Shown: piece after piece, positions 1-11,148 of the stretch
Layout of the letters: each line of letters starts with the position of its first letter
Numbering within the stretch: the stretch's first letter is position 1
Source of the DNA: JAOUEA01 sp963762075
GTDB lineage: Bacteria > Actinomycetota > UBA4738 > HRBIN12
Assembly (NCBI GenBank): GCA_963762075.1
Contig: CAVXJC010000006.1
Coordinates: forward strand, 310,001 to 374,000
Direction: 5' to 3'
Length of the DNA stretch: 64,000 nt
Position numbers and translations under genes: made by a program
Notes under the pieces: model-generated
Told to the model about the DNA's origin: nothing
Databases searched by the model: none
The model's input: only the letters and a program-made list of their open reading frames with translations

Positions 1-337
1 ACGCCTGGATGTGCGACGCGTATTCGGGCCCGTACTCGAAGTCGAACTCGTCCTGGCCCGATTTCTCGGCGGGCATCGCGAGCACCAGGCCTGCCTGCTT
101 CGCTTCCTGCGCGACCTGCGTGCCGAACTGCTCGTCGACGAGCACGCCGGCCGACGAGGATGGCACGCCCTCGCCCAGCGCTCGTTGCATGCCTTCGAAG
201 ATCACCCGCTTCGCATCGATGATGCTCGCCGCCTCGTCGGGACCTGGTGCGCCTTCGATGCCGAAGAACTTTTTCTGGAACGAGCCACGATGGTCGAATG
301 CGAGTATGAAGAGCGTGCCGTCGTAACCGAGCCTCAT
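1..337 (-). CDS. DUF2090 / aldolase-like protein (3' part outside window)
   Basis: The N-terminal 112 residues are visible, and the rest lies beyond the left edge. The start is an ATG at 337 with GGGGAG about seven bases upstream. The protein begins MRLGYDGTLFILAFDHRGSF and later shows GVLVDEQFG and AMPAEKSGQDEFDFEYG. These match my memory of DUF2090, the aldolase-like domain at the C-terminus of some myo-inositol IolC proteins and also found alone. Family members resemble class I sugar-phosphate aldolases with a TIM-barrel fold, but the substrate of the stand-alone form is not established. No inositol genes are visible here, so the role is open. The family call is fairly firm. Confidence 0.75.
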   Translation of the reverse strand, partial: MRLGYDGTLFILAFDHRGSFQKKFFGIEGAPGPDEAASIIDAKRVIFEGMQRALGEGVPSSSAGVLVDEQFGTQVAQEAKQAGLVLAMPAEKSGQDEFDFEYGPEYASHIQA

Positions 338-397
338 CGTCGTCTCCCCGTCACGCGTCGTGGGCTTCTGCCTGGCATGCTACCCACCTCGCGCCGC

Positions 398-1042
398 TCA
401 CTCGCGTTCGAACGGATCGACCGGTGTGAGCAGCTCGACCGCCACGGGTGCCGCCGCGTCGCGGAACCGCTCACCGTCGCCCTGCGAGCCGACGACGAAC
501 CCGTAGTGCATCGGCACCGCGAGCCTCGGCGACATCGCCTTCGCGAGCCCCGCCGCTTCAGGCACGTTCATCGTGAAGTGGCCGCCCACCGGTAGGAATG
601 CCACATCCGCGCCGATGTCGTCGAGCTCGGGAGCGTGATCGGTGTCGCCCGCGTGGTAGTACGTGACACCACCGAGCTGTAGCACGTAACCCACCCAGTC
701 GTTGGCTCGAGGGTGGAACTCGAGCGCCTCCTCGCGAGTGTTGTAGGCAGGCACCGTCGTCAACGAAACGCCCGCGACCTCGAGGGTCTGTCCCGGTTGC
801 ACGGGGGTGACGTCGCCGGTCAGCATGTTCGCGACGTCGAGTGGCGCCACGATCCTCGTGCGATGGCGACGCAGACGCTCGATCTCGTCGGGCTGGAAGT
901 GGTCGTGGTGCGCGTGCGTGATCAAGATCAGGTCAGCAGACCCGGCGTCGTCGCCCGTGCCCCATGGGTCGATGTACACGGTCAACTCGTCATCGCGCCA
1001 GCACAGCGCCGACTGACGGAACCACGTGATGCGTTCGAGCAC
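398..1042 (-). CDS. Metallo-beta-lactamase-fold hydrolase (UlaG-like)
   Basis: This is a 214-residue MBL-fold metal-dependent hydrolase. The dinuclear metal signature HAHHDHF is at about residues 43-49. Downstream metal-ligand regions are YHAGDTDH near residue 130 and a late MHYGFV. Opening on a WFRQSALCWRDDE-type strand and ending with an HY motif is typical of the short UlaG-like (lactonase-like) branch rather than true beta-lactamases. The start is a GTG at 1042, with AAGGAGG five bases upstream. No signal peptide is visible, so it is probably cytosolic. It lies divergent from the MFS gene, 47 bp away. The substrate cannot be read from the sequence. Confidence 0.85.
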   Translation of the reverse strand: MLERITWFRQSALCWRDDELTVYIDPWGTGDDAGSADLILITHAHHDHFQPDEIERLRRHRTRIVAPLDVANMLTGDVTPVQPGQTLEVAGVSLTTVPAYNTREEALEFHPRANDWVGYVLQLGGVTYYHAGDTDHAPELDDIGADVAFLPVGGHFTMNVPEAAGLAKAMSPRLAVPMHYGFVVGSQGDGERFRDAAAPVAVELLTPVDPFERE

Positions 1043-1089
1043 GCCATCCTCCTTACGGTCGACTGGGGTCGGTAGTGTGACGGACCGAG

Positions 1090-2361
1090 ATGTCCGAGCG
1101 AGATGCAGGAGCCGCCGGCGCTCGCGCCGGCGTGTCGCTGCTCCGCCGTAACCGGGACTTCCGGCGGCTGTTCATCGCCTCCGTGATCTCGCTCGGCGGC
1201 GACTGGTTCTTGTTCGTGGCGATCACCTCGTTGATCGTGCAGACGACCGGACGCGCGATCGATGTCGGACTCGCGATCTTGGCCCAAGAGCTCGCGTTCT
1301 TCATCGCATCTCCGCCCGCCGGTGTGCTCGTCGACCGCCTCGATCGCCGCAAGCTGATGATCGTGTGCGACCTGGCACGCGTCGGTGTGTGCGCATCGTT
1401 CCTGGTGGTCGGACCGGGAACGATCTGGCTCGCGTATCCGTTGCTCGCGCTGCTCTCGGTCTTCGGCGCTCCGTTCGATCCGGCCTTTTCGGCGGCGACG
1501 CCAAACATCGTCGACCCCCAGGACCTGCCGGCAGCGAACGCGCTCTCCGGTTCCTTGTGGGGAACCATGCTCGCGGTCGGGGCCGGCCTCGGCGGCATCG
1601 TCGCGACGGCTTTCGGTCGAGACACCGCCTTCGTGATCGACGCCGCATCGTTCGCGGTCTCGGCCCTGTTGCTCTGGGGCATCCGCCGCCCATTCTCCGA
1701 GGAACGCGAGCCGGGGCACAAGCACCCGAAGATGCTCGACGCGACGATCGAGGTGCTGCAGTACGCGCGCAGCGACCACCGTGTCCTGGCCCTGATCGGC
1801 GTCAAGGCCGGGTTCGGACTGGCCGCAGGCGTGTTGGCGCTGCTACCCGTGTTCGGGGCGGATGTGTTCGATCGCGGCGAGATCGGTGTGGGCGCCCTCA
1901 TGGCCGCGCGAGGCCTGGGCGCGCTCGTCGGGCCGTTCCTCGGACACCGCATCAGCGGCAATATGCACCGCCGCCTGTTCGGCGCGATCGGCATCGCACT
2001 CGCGGTCTTCGGCGTGTCCTATATGGCGCTGAGCTTCGCGCCGACGCTCGCGATCGCGGCGGGGGTCATCTTCTTCGCCCACCTCGGCGGCGGGGCCCAG
2101 TGGATCCTCTCCACGTTCGGGCTGCAGGTGCTCGTGCCCGACCACATCCGCGGCCGCGTCTTCGCGGTCGACTTCGCCCTGATCACGCTCTCACTCGCCG
2201 TGTCGAGCCTCGTCGCGAGCGCGGTCGCCGATTCCGCCGGGCCTCGCGCCGCGGCGTTGATCGTCGGCGCGTTAGCGGTGGTCTGGGCGATCGCGTGGAC
2301 GTTGCTGACCCGTTCGATCAGGCGGAGGACGGCCGCCGAGGGATTCATGGTTGCTTTCTAG
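1090..2361 (+). CDS. MFS transporter (DHA3 / MFS_3 exporter type)
   Basis: This is a 423-residue polytopic membrane protein with about 12 hydrophobic segments. The N-terminal region has a cytosolic NRDFRRLFIA stretch, then the first helix with a SLGGDWF motif. The loop between helices 2 and 3 reads PPAGVLVDRLDRRKLMI, the conserved MFS G-x3-D-R-x-G/D-R-R motif. These features are typical of the DHA3/EntS-like group of drug or siderophore exporters. It should extrude small molecules with proton exchange, but the substrate is unknown. It is divergent from the MBL gene and convergent with lemA. The 224 bp after it (2362-2585) hold no gene or clear hairpin that I could see. Confidence 0.88.
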   Translation: MSERDAGAAGARAGVSLLRRNRDFRRLFIASVISLGGDWFLFVAITSLIVQTTGRAIDVGLAILAQELAFFIASPPAGVLVDRLDRRKLMIVCDLARVGVCASFLVVGPGTIWLAYPLLALLSVFGAPFDPAFSAATPNIVDPQDLPAANALSGSLWGTMLAVGAGLGGIVATAFGRDTAFVIDAASFAVSALLLWGIRRPFSEEREPGHKHPKMLDATIEVLQYARSDHRVLALIGVKAGFGLAAGVLALLPVFGADVFDRGEIGVGALMAARGLGALVGPFLGHRISGNMHRRLFGAIGIALAVFGVSYMALSFAPTLAIAAGVIFFAHLGGGAQWILSTFGLQVLVPDHIRGRVFAVDFALITLSLAVSSLVASAVADSAGPRAAALIVGALAVVWAIAWTLLTRSIRRRTAAEGFMVAF

Positions 2362-2585
2362 CGAGTACGAGCATGGTCGAGTCAGTCGTGCTGATCTGAA
2401 ACACCGCCCCACGACCCTCCTTCCGACGGTCGCCCCTGCTGGTGGCATCGTCCAGGCCGGACAGGTCAGGAGCGACTTCGCGACCGACGTCGGCATGTCG
2501 AGCCCGACAGCGACGAGATCGTCCAGGCCACTCGCGTCGTGTGTCGTAGCTTCACGACCGACGTCACAGGGCCAAGGTCTGAGCC

Positions 2586-3296
2586 CTAGCCCGGCGGGGT
2601 CGGCGGTCTGGGCTGGCCGGGGGGTTCCGGCACGTCGTCAACAGGCGGAGGCGGTGCGGCGGGTGCCGACGTCACGTCCGTCGCAGCCCCTGGCGCGGCT
2701 CCGGCGAGCGGTGCGCCCGCCCCGGCCGGGGCGCCGAAATTCACCTGCGGCGGGCCACCCTCGCGGATCGCGTCCTCGACCTCGAAGAACTCCTCTTCCT
2801 TGAAGCCGAACAAGCTCGCGACGATCATCGACGGGAACTGCTTCACGCGCCTGTTGAAGTCACGCACGTTGGCGTTGTAGAAGCGCCTCGCGGTCTGCAG
2901 TCGGTCCTCGGTGTTCGTCAGCTCGCCCTGCAACTGCAGGAAGTTCTGGTTGGCCTTGAGGTCAGGATAGTTCTCGACCACCAGCATGAGCTGGCGGAGC
3001 GCGGCGACCAATGGACCTTCGGCCGCAGCCTGCTCGGCCGGCGACCCCGTCGCACTCGCAGCCATCGCACGCGCCCGCGTGACGTTCTCCAGCACCTCTC
3101 GCTCGTGCGTGGCATACCCCTTCACCGTCTCGACGAGGTTCGGGATCAGGTCGTATCGACGCCTGAGCTCGGTGTCGATGTTGGCCCACGCGTCCTTGAT
3201 GAGCGTCTTCTGGGAGACGAACCGGTTGTACGAGACGACGCCGCCGATCGCGCCGAGCACGATAACCGCGAGCAAGATGATGAGCCAGATCTCCAT
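2586..3296 (-). CDS. LemA family protein
   Basis: This 236-residue protein has a single N-terminal membrane helix (residues 3-22) followed by the classic LemA core. Diagnostic stretches are YDLIPNLVETVKGYATHE (about residues 49-66), ENYPDLKANQNFLQLQGEL and RRFYNANVRDFN. LemA proteins are long alpha-helical membrane-anchored proteins of unknown molecular function, often paired with TPM or DUF3137-type partners. The C-terminal 50 residues are Ala/Pro/Gly-rich and likely disordered. The start ATG at 3296 has AAAGGGAA six bases upstream. It lies 76 bp downstream of three paralogous genes on the same strand and is probably cotranscribed with them. Confidence 0.93.
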   Translation of the reverse strand: MEIWLIILLAVIVLGAIGGVVSYNRFVSQKTLIKDAWANIDTELRRRYDLIPNLVETVKGYATHEREVLENVTRARAMAASATGSPAEQAAAEGPLVAALRQLMLVVENYPDLKANQNFLQLQGELTNTEDRLQTARRFYNANVRDFNRRVKQFPSMIVASLFGFKEEEFFEVEDAIREGGPPQVNFGAPAGAGAPLAGAAPGAATDVTSAPAAPPPPVDDVPEPPGQPRPPTPPG

Positions 3297-3372
3297 CGAG
3301 CGTTCCCTTTCCCCTGGTGAGAGCCCGTCTGTGAGGGTGGGTCCAGCCTACCCCGCGCGCAGCGAGCGTGGC

Positions 3373-4167
3373 TCAGGCCCAGCCGGATGGCACATCTGGC
3401 CACGGATCGAACCGGCCTGCTCCGGTCCCCTGCTCAGCGTCCTCACGCACGACGCTGTCGGGGCCCACCGGGCACCGAGGCGTGAGCCCGGCGGCCGGCG
3501 CCGCAGGGTGCAGCGATCTCACCGCGTTCGGAACCCGATCCGCCACCGCGAACGAAAGGGCGATGAGTGAGTCGGCATCGGGAACGGCACCCGCTGGTCG
3601 GGCGACCAGGATGCGGTTGCCCACCGCTTCCACGACCCAGCCGACGGCTCGCTCGACGAGGAGCTCGATCATGCGCGCATCGAGGAAGTCGCTGGCGAAC
3701 CTGCGATCGTCGGCGCGCACCTCGAACGCCCTGTTGAACGCCTCGACCTCGAGGTCCTGATCGCCCATCGCCACGGTGTCGGCGAACGCGGTCAGAAGAC
3801 CTTCTGGCGCCACCGAGAGCGGCCAGCACTCAGCACCGGCCCGGACCACCGCGCATTCCCACCGCTCCGTGACGACGTGCGTGTCGGTACCTTCGTCGGC
3901 GAACGCGTCGATGACCATGCCGGTGATCGTGCGGTGGGGTCCCGTCGAGATGCCCGCTTCATGGTCTCGGCGGGCCATGATGTCGAGGTCGAACATGCGG
4001 ACTTCCCGGTCGTCGATCGCCCCGCACGAAACGTTGCGGACGACGGCGAGGTCGCCCCGGCGGCAAAGGCCGAAGGGCAATGAAGCCCCCTCGTGCTCGT
4101 CGTGCTCGGAGAACCAGAGCCGATGTCGCATCGCTGCATCGAGCCAGGCGGCCGCTCGGTCGTTCAC
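3373..4167 (-). CDS. Tandem paralog 3 of an unknown family (soluble copy)
   Basis: This is the last of three adjacent paralogous genes. I place the start at a GTG at 4167 because it overlaps the upstream TGA as GTGA. This gives 264 residues, like its neighbours (270 and 265). The shared core is a block reading FNRAFEVRADDRRFASDFLD followed by ARM (about residues 155-180 here), then a hydrophobic strand pair. Unlike the other two copies, it has no N-terminal membrane helices, so it should be cytosolic or held by its partners. I do not recognise a characterised family. The core vaguely resembles DUF3137-type proteins, which also occur with LemA, but that is a guess from pattern. Confidence 0.7.
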   Translation of the reverse strand: MNDRAAAWLDAAMRHRLWFSEHDEHEGASLPFGLCRRGDLAVVRNVSCGAIDDREVRMFDLDIMARRDHEAGISTGPHRTITGMVIDAFADEGTDTHVVTERWECAVVRAGAECWPLSVAPEGLLTAFADTVAMGDQDLEVEAFNRAFEVRADDRRFASDFLDARMIELLVERAVGWVVEAVGNRILVARPAGAVPDADSLIALSFAVADRVPNAVRSLHPAAPAAGLTPRCPVGPDSVVREDAEQGTGAGRFDPWPDVPSGWA

Positions 4168-4976
4168 AGGTCCGGCCGATGAGGTGCGCCTACGGAGCTC
4201 GCAGAGGCGGCCGGGTACAGCGACGCCACCACCACGGGCACATGCTCGAAGAGCCCGTCGAACCTGCGCAGGGCGCGGTCGACGTCGTCGAGGCTCGACA
4301 CCGACCGAGGTTCGTAGAGCATGAGATGTCCGGCGACGATCTCGAAGCCCACGCCCGGCGCCTGGCCCATCAGCCAATCCATCATGCGTGCGTCGAGGAA
4401 GGCAGCTGCGAACCTCGCATCGTCGGCCCGCACGTCGAACGCTCGGTTGAACCGCTCGGACTCCGTGTCCACCCGTGCGAGCCCCGCGGCATCGCGAGCG
4501 ACGGCGGCGAAGCTCATCGGGGTCACCGACACGTCGGGCCACTCCGGCCTCGTCGGGTCGATGACGCACACGAACCGCCGGTAGTCGTCGAGGCTGGGGT
4601 TCGAGCTCGGCGCGAACCAGTAGTCGGCGACCACGATCTCGCGCTCGTGACGAACGCCCCACGCCGTGTTCTCCAGGTCGCGCGCCGAGGCTGCGCGCCC
4701 GAAGAGCGCGAACGGCATCTGCATCAGACCGAGCGGATCCCCCGCCTCTGCTCGCAGGCCGGCGTGTCTCGCCTGCGCGTCGAACGATCCGCGACGAGGC
4801 TCGATGCGGAACCGATGCACCGCCCAGGTGAGCCCGGCGACGGTGATCGCCAGCGCGAACAGTTGCGCCAGCGTGCGGCTTCCCTCCGGGTCGCCACGAG
4901 CGAGCATCGTGAAGGCGGCCAGCGCCCAGGCGACGCCGATGGCGGCCACGATGCGAAGCGTGGTCGCCGGCCTCAC
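4164..4976 (-). CDS. Tandem paralog 2 of an unknown membrane-anchored family
   Basis: This 270-residue protein has two N-terminal hydrophobic segments (about residues 7-25 and 36-53) and a soluble remainder. The core FNRAFDVRADDARFAAAFLD then ARMMDWLM (about residues 175-202) aligns directly with both neighbouring genes. The start ATG at 4976 overlaps the stop of the preceding paralog as ATGA, and its own stop overlaps the next GTG. Translation of all three is therefore probably coupled. The function is unknown. The membrane anchor plus the adjacent lemA suggest a membrane-associated complex, which is inference only. Confidence 0.72.
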   Translation of the reverse strand: MRPATTLRIVAAIGVAWALAAFTMLARGDPEGSRTLAQLFALAITVAGLTWAVHRFRIEPRRGSFDAQARHAGLRAEAGDPLGLMQMPFALFGRAASARDLENTAWGVRHEREIVVADYWFAPSSNPSLDDYRRFVCVIDPTRPEWPDVSVTPMSFAAVARDAAGLARVDTESERFNRAFDVRADDARFAAAFLDARMMDWLMGQAPGVGFEIVAGHLMLYEPRSVSSLDDVDRALRRFDGLFEHVPVVVASLYPAASASSVGAPHRPDL

Positions 4977-5770
4977 GAGCTACCCGTCTCCGTCGAGAGG
5001 TGCTGGGCCGTCTCTTGACCGATGGGCTCGGGCGACCAATGTCCTTGCAGCCAGCGCCGCTCGTGCCTGCCGACGCTCGGGCGTGGCGGATACAACCCCG
5101 CGACGACGGGCGGCACGGCCCGTTGGATCGCTCGGGCAGCCTCGAAGAGCAGCAGCACCTCCGGGGCGGGCAGCTCCTCGGCGCGAAGCAACAAGCGGTC
5201 TTCGTTCACCGCGACCGTGACACCGGGCGGAAGCCCCATCAGGGCGCGCATCATGCGCTGATCGCAGAAGGCCACCGCGAAGCGCCGGTCTTCCGCATGC
5301 ACACGGAAGCGTCGGTTGAACCCCTCGAGCTCCAGCTCGACGTCGGACCCCTCGAGCGCGCCGGCAAGCCGCCCGGTCCCGTCGCGCGGTCGGATCTCGA
5401 GCCGCGGGCAGCCAAACGGAAGGGCCACCGCCACGCACGTGTAGTGCTGGAGCACGCGAGGCGAGTCCTCACCTGCCGGCACCGACTCGATCGAGAGGTC
5501 GAAGGCTCGCACATCATCGCCCTCTGCCCGGTTCCACACGACGTTCTCGGCTCGGCTCCAGCGCCCCTGGCCGAGCCAGCGGAACGGCAGCCACAGCGTG
5601 TCGGGGAACGGATCGATCGGAGAGAACTCCAGGCCAGCCCGGTGACACGCCAACATGAGCCGGCGAGACCGGTCGCGTCGGCGGAGAGCACGCCACCCGC
5701 CGATCGCGGCGACCACGAGCGCGGCGACCCAGAACCACAGATCCATGCCCAGGGAATCGGCGCCGCCCAC
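4973..5770 (-). CDS. Tandem paralog 1 of an unknown membrane-anchored family
   Basis: This is the first gene of the three-paralog set. There are two candidate starts in frame: GTG at 5770 (265 residues) and ATG at 5746, which begins MDLWFWVAALVVAAIGGW and places the membrane helix at the very N-terminus. Neither has a convincing Shine-Dalgarno sequence. A single helix is followed by an arginine-rich stop-transfer stretch. The core reads FNRRFRVHAEDRRFAVAFCD then QRMMRALM (about residues 155-182), the same block as its two neighbours. It starts 40-64 bp after clpB, so read-through from the heat-shock operon is possible. The function is unknown. Confidence 0.7.
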   Translation of the reverse strand: MGGADSLGMDLWFWVAALVVAAIGGWRALRRRDRSRRLMLACHRAGLEFSPIDPFPDTLWLPFRWLGQGRWSRAENVVWNRAEGDDVRAFDLSIESVPAGEDSPRVLQHYTCVAVALPFGCPRLEIRPRDGTGRLAGALEGSDVELELEGFNRRFRVHAEDRRFAVAFCDQRMMRALMGLPPGVTVAVNEDRLLLRAEELPAPEVLLLFEAARAIQRAVPPVVAGLYPPRPSVGRHERRWLQGHWSPEPIGQETAQHLSTETGSS

Positions 5771-5793
5771 TCCTGCCTTGACCGGCCAGGATC

Positions 5794-5809
5794 GCTAGTC
5801 TGATCGAGA

Positions 5810-5814
<5 letters not shown>
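5794..5814 (-). terminator. Hairpin overlapping the clpB stop codon
   Basis: A perfect inverted repeat with 8-base arms and a 5-base loop (GCTAGTCT / AGACTAGC) includes the clpB stop codon. No T-run follows on the minus strand, so it may be a weak terminator or a processing site between clpB and the paralog operon. Confidence 0.35.
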
Positions 5815-8386
<2,572 letters not shown>

Positions 8387-8396
<10 letters not shown>

Positions 8397-8938
8397 GTCC
8401 CGTTCCGTTCTTCGATGTCGAGCTTCGTGATGGCGTACAGGGCGTAGTCGCGAGGCCCATCGGGCCCGGGCATGAAGGAGCGGAGTACGCCCTCGAACGA
8501 GAAGCCGAGACGCTCGGCCACACGACGCATCGCCGCGTTCTCGAGGTCGGTCGTCAGCTGCACCCTGTGCGCCTGGCGATCATCGAAGAGGTGCCTGGCC
8601 AGAGCGGCGACCGCGTCGGCGCCGAGCCCCTGGCCGCGATCGGCGTCATCGAAGAGCTCGATGCCGAGCTCGAAGACGCCGGGCGGCAGGCCGTTCAGGG
8701 GCTGGCGCGCCTGCACCTCGCCGACGAGCCGGCTCCCCTCTTCGATGGCGAGGATCAACGCTCCCTCGGTGAAGGACCCCGACCGCCTCACGCGTTCGCG
8801 AACACGCGAGGCGAGCTCGCGCGGACCGGTGCCCCTGGGGGCGAACCATTCGGCGTCGGCCCAGGTCGACTCCAAGATCGACGCCTCATCGGCGCGATAT
8901 GGACGGAGCGAGACGCGCTCGCCGGCGAGCCTCGTCAC
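8387..8938 (-). CDS. GNAT-family N-acetyltransferase
   Basis: This 183-residue protein is of the RimJ/RimL-like GNAT type. It opens with GERVSLRPYRADEA and has a central strand FELGIELFDDADRGQGLGAD, in which the R/Q-x-x-G-x-G/A acetyl-CoA loop is seen as RGQGLG. The C-terminal signature is NAAMRRVAERLGFSFEGVL. The family acetylates amines such as protein N-termini or small molecules, and the substrate here is unknown. The GTG start at 8938 overlaps the hspR stop as GTGA, and the 3' end overlaps clpB, so it is embedded in the heat-shock operon. An acetyltransferase between hspR and clpB is not the usual arrangement. Confidence 0.88.
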
Positions 8939-9318
8939 GGTCGCGCCTCCCAGGGCGCTGGGACCGCGACGCCGAACGGGACGATCTCGTTGGAACGACG
9001 CCCAGGCATCGAGATGGCGCGCCGATGCGCGAGCTGAGCACGGAGCTCCGCCACCTCGCGATGCAGCGCGTCCACCTCGGCTCGCAGCTCGATGATGCGC
9101 TTCACCCCCGCGAGGTTCACCCCGGCCTCGGTCAACTCCTGGATCACCAGCAGGCGTTCGATGTCCGCCTGGGAGTACCGGCGCGTGTTGCCCGACGTGC
9201 GCTGTGGCCTCACGAGCCCCTTCCGCTCATAGATGCGCAGGGTCTGAGGATGCACGCCCGCGAGCTCGGCGGCCACGCTGATGATGAACAGCGCGCGCTG
9301 ATCGACCCGATCAGCCAT
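8935..9318 (-). CDS. hspR: HspR, MerR-family heat-shock repressor
   Basis: This is a MerR-type regulator with the HspR signature: ISVAAELAGVHPQTLRIYER then KGLVRPQRTSGNTRRYS, followed by a coiled-coil dimerisation helix. HspR binds HAIR operators and represses dnaK/clpB-type genes, with DnaK acting as corepressor in Streptomyces. I prefer the ATG at 9318 (127 residues) because GGAGGGGAG lies six bases upstream. An in-frame GTG at 9345 would add nine residues. It lies 28 bp after dnaJ and overlaps the following GNAT gene as GTGA. A matching HAIR element sits at the dnaK promoter (13514-13534), implying autoregulation of the operon. Confidence 0.92.
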   Translation of the reverse strand: MADRVDQRALFIISVAAELAGVHPQTLRIYERKGLVRPQRTSGNTRRYSQADIERLLVIQELTEAGVNLAGVKRIIELRAEVDALHREVAELRAQLAHRRAISMPGRRSNEIVPFGVAVPAPWEARP

Positions 9319-9346
9319 GGTCGGCTCCCCTCCATCGGTCGTCACT

Positions 9347-10524
9347 TCAGGCCACCCCGAGCGGCTTGCGCGGTGAATCCTTCTGATGCTCCTGCAGCTG
9401 GCGGAGCAACTCCTTCTGTTCCTTGGACAGCTTGCCCGGTACGTCGACCAGCGTCGTGACGAGGAGATCCCCGTTCCCGCCCTTCGCTCTGGGGGCGCCT
9501 CTTCCCTTGATGCGGAACGTCTTGCCGTTCGGCGTGCCGGCAGGCACCTTGAGCGTGACCGGCCCGTTCAGGGTAGGTACTTGCACGTTGGCGCCGAGCG
9601 CCGCTTCGGGGAAGGTGACCGGCAGGCTGAGCGTGAGGTTGTCGCCTCTGCGTCCGAACAGGTCGTGATCCGCCACGTTCACACGCACGTACAGGTCGCC
9701 CTGCCTGCCGCCTGCGGGCCCTGGCTCGCCGCGCCCGGTCAGCTTGATGCGAGCGCCGTTCTTGACTCCGGCCGGGATCTTCACCTGGAACGTGCGCGAG
9801 CGCCGCACCGACCCACCACCCTTGCAGGTGGGACACGGCGTCTCGATGATGCGTCCGGTCGCCCTGCACCGGCGGCATGGCTGGGTCATCGAGAAGAACC
9901 CCTGGTTCACGGCGATCTCGCCGGTGCCCCCACACTCGGGACACGTAACCGGTGCGGTGCCCGGTGCCGCCCCGGAGCCGTGACAGGTCTCACAGACGGC
10001 GGGACCGGTGATCTTCACGGGAACCGTCGTACCCGCCATCGCGTCGTCGAACGTGATGCGGACGTCGGTCTCGAGATCGGCGCCGCGCTGGGGCCGCGGC
10101 GTCGCGCCGGCGCGTGATCGGCCGGCCCCTCCGAAGAGCCCCCCGAACAGGTCGCCGAGATCCTCGGCGTTCACGTACGTCGCGCCACCGGCGCCGCCGG
10201 GCCACCCGGCACCGCCGGCCCCTCCACGACCACTAGGTTGGCGCCCGAACCCGCCCGGCCCGAAGCCGCCGAAGCCCGATGCTCCATCTCGCGCACCTGG
10301 TCGTAGGACTTCCGCTTCTCGTCGTCGCCGAGCACGTCGTAGGCAGCCGAGACGTCCTTGAAACGCGCCTCTGCATCGGCGTTGCCCTGGTTCGCGTCGG
10401 GGTGGAACTGTCGCGCGAGCTTGCGATAGGCCTTCTTGATCTCCGCGGCGGAGGCGTTCTTGGCCACGCCGAGCACGCCGTAGTAGTCCTTCTCGAACCA
10501 TTCACGGCGAACCTCGTCGGCCAT
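9347..10524 (-). CDS. dnaJ: DnaJ co-chaperone, interrupted by one frameshift
   Basis: DnaJ delivers substrates to DnaK and stimulates its ATPase. The J-domain is at the N-terminus (KDYYGVLGVAKNASAAEIKK, with the HPD motif in FHPDANQG). The remainder lies in another frame: a Gly/Phe-rich linker, then the zinc-finger region with CETCHGSG, CPECGGTG, CRRCRATG and CPTCKGGG. Two C-terminal substrate-binding domains follow. The frames switch at about 10282-10285, just after DQVREM. One added G (GGA to GGGA in the sense strand) gives an uninterrupted DnaJ1/2-type protein of about 392 residues. It sits 3 bp after grpE. Confidence 0.93.
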
Positions 10525-10527
10525 CGG

Positions 10528-11148
10528 TCAGTCCTCGCGCTCCACGCGAACCCCTGCAGGGCGGAGCACCCGCCCTCGCAGCGTGTACCCGGGCCGCAGC
10601 ACATCGGCGACGATCGGATCGCCCTCCCCGTTGCCCGTCTGCAGGAGAGCCTCGTGGAGCTCGGGATCGAACGGTGCTCCCTCGGCCTGCATGCGCTCGA
10701 GCCCTTCGGCCTTCAGGGCGTCGATGAGCTTGGCGTACACGAGCTCGACCCCCTTCAGGAAGCGCTCGAAGTCCGGCTGGTCCTCAGCCGACATCAGCGC
10801 GAGCTCGAAGTCGTCGAGCACCTCGAGCAGACGCCGAGCCACGGGCATGGCGCCGAGCTCGACCAGCTCGGTCTGCTCCTTCACCACCCGCTTGCGGTAG
10901 TTGTCGAACTCCGCCTGAAGGCGACGCAGACGGTCGAGGTATCCCTGCGCCTCGCTCTGCGCGGCCTTCAGATCACCGGCGACCTCTGCCGCCTCGTGCT
11001 CGGTCGTGTCGACATCGTCCTGTGAGCCGGGGGGCACCCCGGCCTCAACGGCCGGGGCACCCTCGTCGTCGCTCACGTTCGCGAACCGCCGACGGTCCGT
11101 GATGCGGACGCGCGGCTGTTCCTCGGAGCGTTCGCGCTCGTCGGTCAC
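10528..11148 (-). CDS. grpE: GrpE nucleotide exchange factor
   Basis: This is a 206-residue GrpE. A charged disordered N-terminus is followed by a long coiled coil (about residues 55-100) containing LRRLQAEFDNYRKRVVKE. The beta-domain includes FDPELHEALLQTGNG and VLRPGYTLRGRVLRPAGV, the conserved GrpE C-terminal signature. It promotes ADP release from DnaK. The start GTG at 11148 overlaps the hsp20 stop as GTGA. Length and domain order are normal for actinobacteria. Confidence 0.95.
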   Translation of the reverse strand: MTDERERSEEQPRVRITDRRRFANVSDDEGAPAVEAGVPPGSQDDVDTTEHEAAEVAGDLKAAQSEAQGYLDRLRRLQAEFDNYRKRVVKEQTELVELGAMPVARRLLEVLDDFELALMSAEDQPDFERFLKGVELVYAKLIDALKAEGLERMQAEGAPFDPELHEALLQTGNGEGDPIVADVLRPGYTLRGRVLRPAGVRVERED

